Of a DNA stretch of 64,000 nucleotides, positions 57,240 through 64,000 are shown one piece after another. The notes beneath the pieces were generated by a model. It made no database searches. It saw only the letters and a list, made by a program, of their open reading frames with translations, and was not told the DNA's origin. Source of the stretch: Sipunculus nudus. Lineage: Eukaryota > Annelida > Sipuncula > Golfingiida > Sipunculidae. Every line of letters starts with the position of its first letter. Position 1 is the stretch's first letter. The position numbers were made by a program, and so were the translations under genes. The DNA lies in assembly GCA_026874595.1 (NCBI GenBank), contig CM049319.1:57980917-58044916 (forward strand). The letters are read 5' to 3'.

Positions 57240-59180
57240 AAACAAGGCCTACATGCCTAATGCGAACCTGTGCAGTTGCATACCAGGTATAATGCTTCAA
57301 TGCTGGACCATAACTTTTCAAAGACATGTATAATGTGTACATAAACCATGAAAATACCAACCATTTTGAACCCGAACCAATTACACAAACATCACTGCTG
57401 AAATACTGGCATGGTTGCAAACAACACAAAAATGATTGTAGGTAGGGCCACCAGTCTTGTATACGACAAAGCTATCCGAATGTCAGGCTGATATATCGAA
57501 CCCCTCCTGAGAAATAAGCAGGGACATAAACCTTGAAAAAAAATTATTGTAGGTGGCCCAACCAGTCTTATATACGACAAAGTTATCCTATGTGTGTAAA
57601 TATGCACAATTAAAGGCTGATACATCAAAGCCATCAAAGATGCGTGGACAGGTCAAAATATCAGGCGAATTTATCAAACTTCTCGAGTCAGGTGCACTGG
57701 GCTAACAAGGCTGAGGTGAGAAAGGCAGTTGCCACCAGTGAACTGGAACGAATTGCTGGCTCCAGCTACTGCACTGAGTGAACTCTTGACCTGCACCTGG
57801 CGCTGCACTGAGTGAACGTTTGACCTGTACCTTGTTGCACTGAGTGAACTCTTGACCTGTTGCATAATCTGACACACCTGGCAGTCTGCCAAAGCTATAA
57901 ATAGATCCAGACTGACCTTTAACTTGTTGCCAAATCTGAAAAAGTTGGAATTCAGCAAAGCTATTTATAAAACAGACACAATATTGGTCTATTGGTAAGT
58001 CTGTTTACACAAACGGAACTCCTTTTTTATCAAATAGTTTAGAATAATAAAAGTTGCAGTCCTTTCATTGTAAAGGTCAAATAATTATGCCAAAAATCAT
58101 TTCAGAAACTTGATCAAAGGCCACCTATGAATTACTTTTGGACAACGTCATAGAAGTTGAAACAACAGTTTTGCAGTAGAAGACTATTGTAGCCTTCAGT
58201 TTGAAATTGGCTTACAATGGCCTTCAGCTATCTATGACTCTACTAAAAATCAATGAACGCAATCTATTGTTATGAACTTGAAAGAAACCTACCCTAGAAT
58301 ATTTCTTGTGAAAAATTATACGATTCAACTTGACAGTTTCATCATAAAGTATGTCTGAGTTTTAAGAGGTTAAATTATGAGGGTTTGCCCGTAAAAACAG
58401 GTCTATGTAGGTGGCGCCACAAAAACTGCAATTTCAAATACGAGTCACGTGACCAACATTTGCATAAAACGACTGTTATGTTAGTATGCTTATTTGGCCT
58501 AATGACTTAGTTCAAAATCCTGTAACACCACCAAAATTCATCAAACCCAAACCATTTGAACAAACTTGGGAAAGATCGTCCCTGGGGTCATTTCTCTGAA
58601 ACATTAAACAATTGGGTTGAATGATTTCAGATAAGAAGATTTTTTTAGCTTTCCCCCCGTAAAATGTAAGTTAATGTAGGTGGCACAAGAAAAAGCTCAA
58701 CCCCACAATATTTGATATGAGACAGAGTGTTGCATAAAATTTGGGTATGCTAGGTCCTGCCTTTCCTGAGAAATTATGCATTGAAGACCGATGACCCTAG
58801 TTCAAAAGAAGGTTGATGCATGTGGCACCACCATAACTTCAGTTTCAAATATGACTCATGTGACCAACATCTGCATAAAATTTGGTGATGATAGCTCCAA
58901 CCATTTCTGAAATTGTAATTTAAGTATCCTTCTTTGTCAAATTACTAAGTTCAGCTTCCTGTAACTTGACCAAAATATCACCGAACTGGAACCATTCGAA
59001 CTTCGAACGAACTTCGATTCAGAGATCAGTTTCGGAGAAGAATATTTTTAAAGGTTTTTATCTTTTTCCTTATACAATCTTAGAAAATGCAGTTAGGAAA
59101 AAAAAAAAAAAAAAGGCAAAATTCGATAGAGCTGTTTGGATGACTGATTTTTGCATAACATTTTGTGATGCTAGCTCGGG
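57240..59180 (+). repeat. Composite repeat, short copy
   Basis: Related to 40830-45417: shares AAGGCCTACA(T/G)GCCTAATGCG at the left, the CACTGAGTGAACTCTTGACC minisatellite (57770-57880), and modules with GTAGGTGGCGCCACAAA near 58408, GTAGGTGGCACAAG near 58676 and CATGTGGCACCACC near 58818. Several internal parts of the long copy are missing. Confidence 0.65.
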
Positions 59181-60237
59181 TATTGGCTAGGAGTGCGCCA
59201 TTAGGTACCAGAAAAAAATGCATTCACTTTTATGATAGAACTTATCGCCTTTATGGGACAATGCCCTTAATGTGTTAACAATAATTTTCATGTTGAACCA
59301 GGTTTTTTATAATCAAAGATACATATTTTGCCCTTTGTTACCCTCAAGAAGCCAAACTGACAACGCCTTAGCTTGTCGCAGGTTGAAGATAATCGGCAGG
59401 TTTCCACCAATACTGCCCCTCCTCCTTTTTGGGTTAAATATTGGATCTGAGAATCTGGTTTCACTCATTCATCTATATGATAATTAACGTTGGTCGCACT
59501 GGACTGTTGTCATTGAACGTCCCTCAGGTCACGCCTAATATATGCACATATTTGGTCTTGAACTGTCGAGAATTATGAAAAATGTCCTAAAGGTGGTAAT
59601 TTTCACTGTTTCTCCATAAATTCATTTACCTTAAATAATTTTTCTAAGGAGCTATCGCAGCTCCACCTGTCGGCAACTACGATTGTGTATCAAGTCAGAG
59701 CAATTTGTTACTCTGAATCAGGTACTTAGGCCGTAATTTTACATATTCTGAGACACAAGAGTAAAACATAACAAAATTAATAAAATTAAATTAATATATT
59801 AATAAAATATGTGGTAAATAAGGTTCGAAATAAAATTTTGACTTATCTACTGCTTATTAATTTACAAATTTGCGTTAGGCATGTCATAGTTTACCCTGGT
59901 AGTCTTCATTATATAAAGATCACCATCTGTAGTATTTGGGATAAAACTAAACTGGTCTTGAATTTCAAAATCATGAACAGGAAGGAGAAGCTAGTAGTAG
60001 TAATTGATTCAACCGCCCAATATAATGACGTGTAACTGGATGAAAAACAAGCAAATTCATGGAATTTGTCCCCGCATCCGCCTCGTTATTTAAGCTTCCT
60101 GTAATATCCATGCTTGCCATCTCAATGTTTTTCATTTTCCCCTGAATTAGTGCCTGCTTTTTAGTTTGCATGGTCCCTTGAAGTTGTCTCCACGTCAAAA
60201 TTTCAGACGTGCATTTGAACATAAGGGATTTTTTATT
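59181..60237. other. Non-coding stretch
   Basis: AT-rich, no supported gene or named repeat. Short ORFs at 59272, 59811 and 59971 have no recognisable features. Confidence 0.4.
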
Positions 60238-60475
60238 TTATTTGTTTTGGAGCCGGTTATAATAAATTTTCAGAAAGGCTACCCAAAACCAATCCCAACC
60301 AAGGTATGCATGAGAGCAATCTGAATAAAATTTAAATGAAATCGGGTAATATTTAGGAAATTTATCGCACGGAAACGAAAAACCTGACGGACGGACAGTG
60401 AGACAGACAGCTACACAGACGGATAGACAGCCAACCAAAATCAATGCTCCCGTTTCGCTGAAGCGGGAGACAAAA
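60238..60475 (+). repeat. Dispersed element end with terminal hairpin
   Basis: Ends with a CGGACGGACAG/GACAGACAG run, AACCAAAATCAATGCTCCCG and a hairpin (CTCCCG 60447-60452 with CGGGAG 60464-60469), followed by ACAAAAA. This end pattern is common in bivalve dispersed repeats, from general knowledge. Left border not determined. Confidence 0.5.
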
Positions 60476-60994
60476 ACAGCTAAAAGAAAAGACTGCAGAA
60501 AATGTAATGTTTTATTGGCAACAACAATAGTTATACATAAGGGACGTATGCCTGCAACCTTGCAAAGGTGCGGGGCTTGTTACAGCTGCGCGCAATAATT
60601 ATGTGCACTCTTTGTCTTATGCAAATCAACTTAAGAATATGCAGCAGAAATTACAAGGCCTCAGGTACTTGGCAATTCCGGAAATATTTAAATATTATAG
60701 TTCAACCGTATACGATAGAGAAATGATTTCTTCCCAGATGTGAGAACCTTCTTAACATGACAAAGCTTGTCCTGTTTTGGATAAAATTTACATAAAATAC
60801 TACAATGTGCCTTCTAAGATAAACATTAATGATGCTGCGAGGACACTATTGTGCAATATGCAGACAAAAACATATCAGGTATTTCTTCACTTACAACATA
60901 GCATTGGTTAAACACATTTAAAAATAGTGAAGCAGGTTTTAGCTTATTTGTAATTTTTACCATACAACCCCATGGCGTATGATAGATGTGAAAA

Positions 60995-61100
60995 TTAACG
61001 GATCAGGTGAAAACAGAGGCAGACCATATCCCATAATTCACATTTTCCACGAGCATGCGCACTGCGTCTAACGGGCGTCTGCTGAACCCGGGTCCAGGGA
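60995..61100. promoter_or_regulatory. Promoter-like patch without an assigned gene
   Basis: Contains ATATCCCATAATTCACA (resembles the ZNF143/SBF site), GAGCATGCGCACTGCG (NRF1-like GCATGCGCA) and a CpG-rich tail. Such pairs are typical of ubiquitous promoters. No coding exon was found on either side. Confidence 0.3.
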
Positions 61101-61605
61101 TCCAGCATTTATTGTTTTGTTACATGAAACCACGTACATGCCAAAGACTCTGGCAGCAACCGCAGGACCTTTAAAGATGTGATTTTTTTTCACTTTGAAA
61201 ATTTCAAATGAAACAAAATACTATAATTTTGCTGATAACTTACCCGAACACAAAGTGTCTATCGTCGCCAACATATGTCACTAGTCTTGGATTTTTTTCC
61301 CCATAAACCTGCAGGCGTGCTACACATGCTTACAACTTGTCATAGAATATTTTACACTACGAGTCCTTGACCGAACTGATGATGATATAATCATACATAT
61401 GTATATTTCACCCAAGTTTACAATTGTTGAATCCTCAACTGATCTTGTATACATACGTAATAACATATATGTGACAAAAGACCTGTATTAATATTTTAGG
61501 TGTATTGTTTATTTAACACAAACATGGCACGCTTTAATATGTTAGTAGCAAATATAAACTGACACCTTGGAGGTTAAATAAAAAGTGGCACCAATACCAT
61601 ATTGA

Positions 61606-61608
<3 letters not shown>

Positions 61609-61663
<55 letters not shown>
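61609..61663 (+). repeat. (TA)n microsatellite
   Basis: Pure TA run of about 55 bp. Confidence 0.95.
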
Positions 61664-61666
<3 letters not shown>

Positions 61667-63655
61667 TGAAAGTAAGAAAGTGAAATATTTCCAAAAATTA
61701 ACCATAACTGTTCATACAGACCATATATCACACAGGTATAGTCAGAATTATGTTTAAATTACACTTTTTACGATACAAAAATGACAGTCAAAAGGTTCAA
61801 CAGCACACCGAAGTGCGAAGTGTTCTACAGGACGCGGCTTATACAAGGTGATATCTAATAATGTTGAATGAATTATTTTACAAGATGACATGAAAGCACC
61901 CTAGCATCAAGACATCAATTAAAAATGTTTATATTTAAAACAAATATATCACAGTCAGTCACATTATTAACATGTCAACTCTTTCAAGTATGTCCATGAA
62001 ATGACAGTTTCAACTGTTTGTACACTAGCGAGCATTATTCTAATACCAAATGGTTCCTCACAAAAACAACTACTGAACATATTATCCTTAAACTGTCCAT
62101 CATACAAAAATTACTCTGATTACTGAAGATTCAAAATTACATTGTATCCTCTGCAACAAATCTAAAGAAGAATTCCTTTAATGTTTACATTTTCTTTAAT
62201 ATTTCTTTTTCATATCTTTTTCAAAACCGAAGGCTTCAATCAATCTTAGGTGATTTGATAGAAATGTGAGAAATGCAATCTTCCCATAATATCATCTATA
62301 TATTGTATAGTCTACAAAATTCCAGTAGAGTTGTGTAGGCATTACTGTGAGACATGACTCATTCCAGGCCCTAACTGTCCATATTTGGGGTAAAAGAATG
62401 TGTGAAATTCAAGGTCTTATCAAATTAATTTTGAAAATTAGCTAAATTAAAATATTTTCAATGCCTTGAACAAATAAATAAAAATTCAATGCATTTCAAA
62501 GGTTTTTAAGCCTGTGTGTGTGTGTGTTGGGGGGGGGGGGGCGAAGTTAAATACAAAGACCACTAAAATATGTATCAAATACACACTATGCATTCTTCAG
62601 TTTTCTTCGATTATATAGGTGCACAGCATAGTAAAAAACACTGTTCAGGTCACGACATTAATGTTAATCCATTCACCCAAAGATCAGAATTCACCTGTGA
62701 TGAAGAGCCCCCCTTGGGTCACAACTCATCCTGTGGTGAACAATAAACATTAGAACCTGTCCTAATAAAATAATGCCTAGCAAACTCACAGCTCTGTTTC
62801 AGATTTAACATGTGACCCTGGGGTCAGGATGCTCAGCTGATCTCTGACACTAAGAAATTCTATCAACTAAGACTGCTGTCATTGTGAAGAATTAATTGAT
62901 TGGATTTTCTTCAAATTTTCCATGGCAAGTGCAAAATATATTTGTTGTGCTGTCCAGAGTACTAATCAAGTTTGTATTTCTAAGTGCAGCCAAAAATTGT
63001 GTAACTTGCAAAAAAAAAAAAAACAAAAAAAAAAAACATGCACAGTGACCTAATTTTTGGTATGCAAGGAGATTTACCAAGGACCTACGTAGATTTTAAA
63101 TCAAAAGTTTCAAGATCAAATGGTTACCATTTGTGTCTTGTTAATGGACAGTTGACCAATGGACAGAGGGTGATCACTATACCAAAAACCTGTGGTCATC
63201 TGAGCTAATAAAAAAACATCTTGTTGATATCTCAGAATCTTACAGATATTATAACTTCTATATGACTAATATGAACAATAAACAAGCAGATTTCCTGGAT
63301 TCATTTTCAGCTTACTTTCCAGTGAGTAACTTAAAAACTGAATCTTGAACTTAACAACTGTTCCGAATCTTTTAATACATGAAATCAATCAAAATTATAA
63401 ACAAAGATCACCAATTCCAATCAAATTATGGAATTCATCATTTATTCTGTGCAATACATTTGTAGGTTAATATAAGTGATAAACAACCAAATAAATTTCA
63501 AGGAATATTAGTTTCTCATTCAGGATTGGTGATTTAGGCTTTACCAGTTCTCTGGTTGAATATAATGGTTATGCTAATGTCGAGCACTTTTGTTTAAATT
63601 TATGGATTAATAATATGGCTTTATGGTAAGCAATTAAACAGAATTATATTGTAAG
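61664..63655. other. Non-coding stretch with repeat fragments
   Basis: G run at 62530-62541. Positions 62690-63215 share words with the repeats at 25370-25860 (GTCAGGATGCTCAGCTGA) and 28190-29220 (CAGTGACCTAATTTTTGG, AGGAGATTTACCAAGGACCT). No supported gene. Confidence 0.45.
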
Positions 63656-63665
63656 AAAAACTTAC

Positions 63666-63861
63666 TATTTCACTGAAGCAAACATCTGGAAGACAACTGA
63701 TCAAAGCCCTGCATAGTAAAATATCCTCCCGCAAGATGGCGCTGCATAGCAAAGGATGCAATCATACATGAATGTATGTCAAACAAGATCCGTAGGTTAA
63801 TTAAAGCATCTGTTTGATTTTCAATGCTACAAAAATTAATCTCAAGATGGCTTAAACTCAA
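63666..63861 (-). other. Possible first exon of a minus-strand gene
   Basis: On the minus strand CAGCGCCATCTTGCGGG (a YY1-like AAGATGGCG on the other strand) is followed 70 bases on by a consensus donor AAATA/GTAAGT at 63665. YY1 sites just inside transcription starts are common in animal genes. The in-frame peptide ends in a stop before the donor, so the exon would be mostly untranslated. Weak evidence. Confidence 0.25.
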
Positions 63862-63902
63862 CTCCCATGATAATATTGGTTAAAACCTGAATGAACAAGA
63901 AT

Positions 63903-64000
63903 ACAGGTAGTCGACAAGCGACTATGTGTATCCCCCAAAATCAAAGTGGAATAGGTGAAGTGAGGCATGGATTGAGTGGCAAGGGGAAATAAAGAAAGAT
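63903..64000 (-). mobile_element. Helitron-like element H5, partial at window edge
   Basis: Minus-strand 3' end of the H1-H4 family: the hairpin GTAGTCGACAAGCGACTA (63907-63924 on the plus strand) and the CCACT(C/T)(T/A)GATTT and CCCCTTG words seen in H2 near 8400-8450. Its terminus reads CTTG instead of CTAG. The rest lies beyond the window. Confidence 0.7.

Overview
This is an intron-rich, AT-rich eukaryotic nuclear window crowded with transposable elements. Two host genes can be supported. The spliced genes, long dinucleotide tracts, tRNA-like SINEs, Helitron-like elements with tandem cores, a Penelope-like element and a Ty3/gypsy retrotransposon fit a marine invertebrate genome. A bivalve mollusc is my best guess, by inference from repeat style only. 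There are no bacterial genes, rRNA genes or CRISPR arrays.

Left part (1-10.8 kb): the 3' half of a VPS26 retromer-subunit gene runs on the + strand (exons 736-842, 2379-2447, 3213-3355). It can end in the terminal exon 8627-8734 or in a second terminal exon at 10714-10812, which starts in the same phase and encodes a similar tail. The last intron carries two Helitron-like elements.

Middle left (10.8-29.4 kb): I see no confident gene. The stretch holds microsatellites, a TA-flanked MITE, SINEs, a 21-bp minisatellite, one copy of a 2.6-kb dispersed repeat (21.48-24.10 kb), a third Helitron-like copy and a degenerate ~145-bp tandem array.

Middle (29.4-35.6 kb): a class I SAM-dependent methyltransferase gene lies on the minus strand (three coding exons; the last coding exon was not found). 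A foldback MITE, a truncated Helitron-like copy and a CpG-rich stretch with CRE-like sites lie upstream.

35.9-40 kb: a 2.57-kb interval with matching CAGGGGCG termini contains a broken Penelope-like element (reverse transcriptase end plus GIY-YIG) between two TA tracts, with a possible hammerhead ribozyme core downstream. Next comes an 804-bp hAT-like element with a near-perfect 8-bp target duplication.

40.8-46.5 kb and 57.2-59.2 kb: two copies of a composite repeat rich in the palindrome GGTGGCGCCACC.

47-55.6 kb: the second copy of the 2.6-kb repeat is split by a 5,989-bp Ty3/gypsy element (minus strand) whose 336-bp LTRs look identical and are flanked by ATAT duplications. The uninterrupted copy at 21-24 kb preserves the empty site. 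Gag and pol overlap in the -1 frame at a GGGAAAC heptamer, and pol carries one further frameshift inside the reverse transcriptase.

55.6-64 kb: no confident gene. There are repeats, two promoter-like patches and a partial Helitron-like copy running off the right edge.
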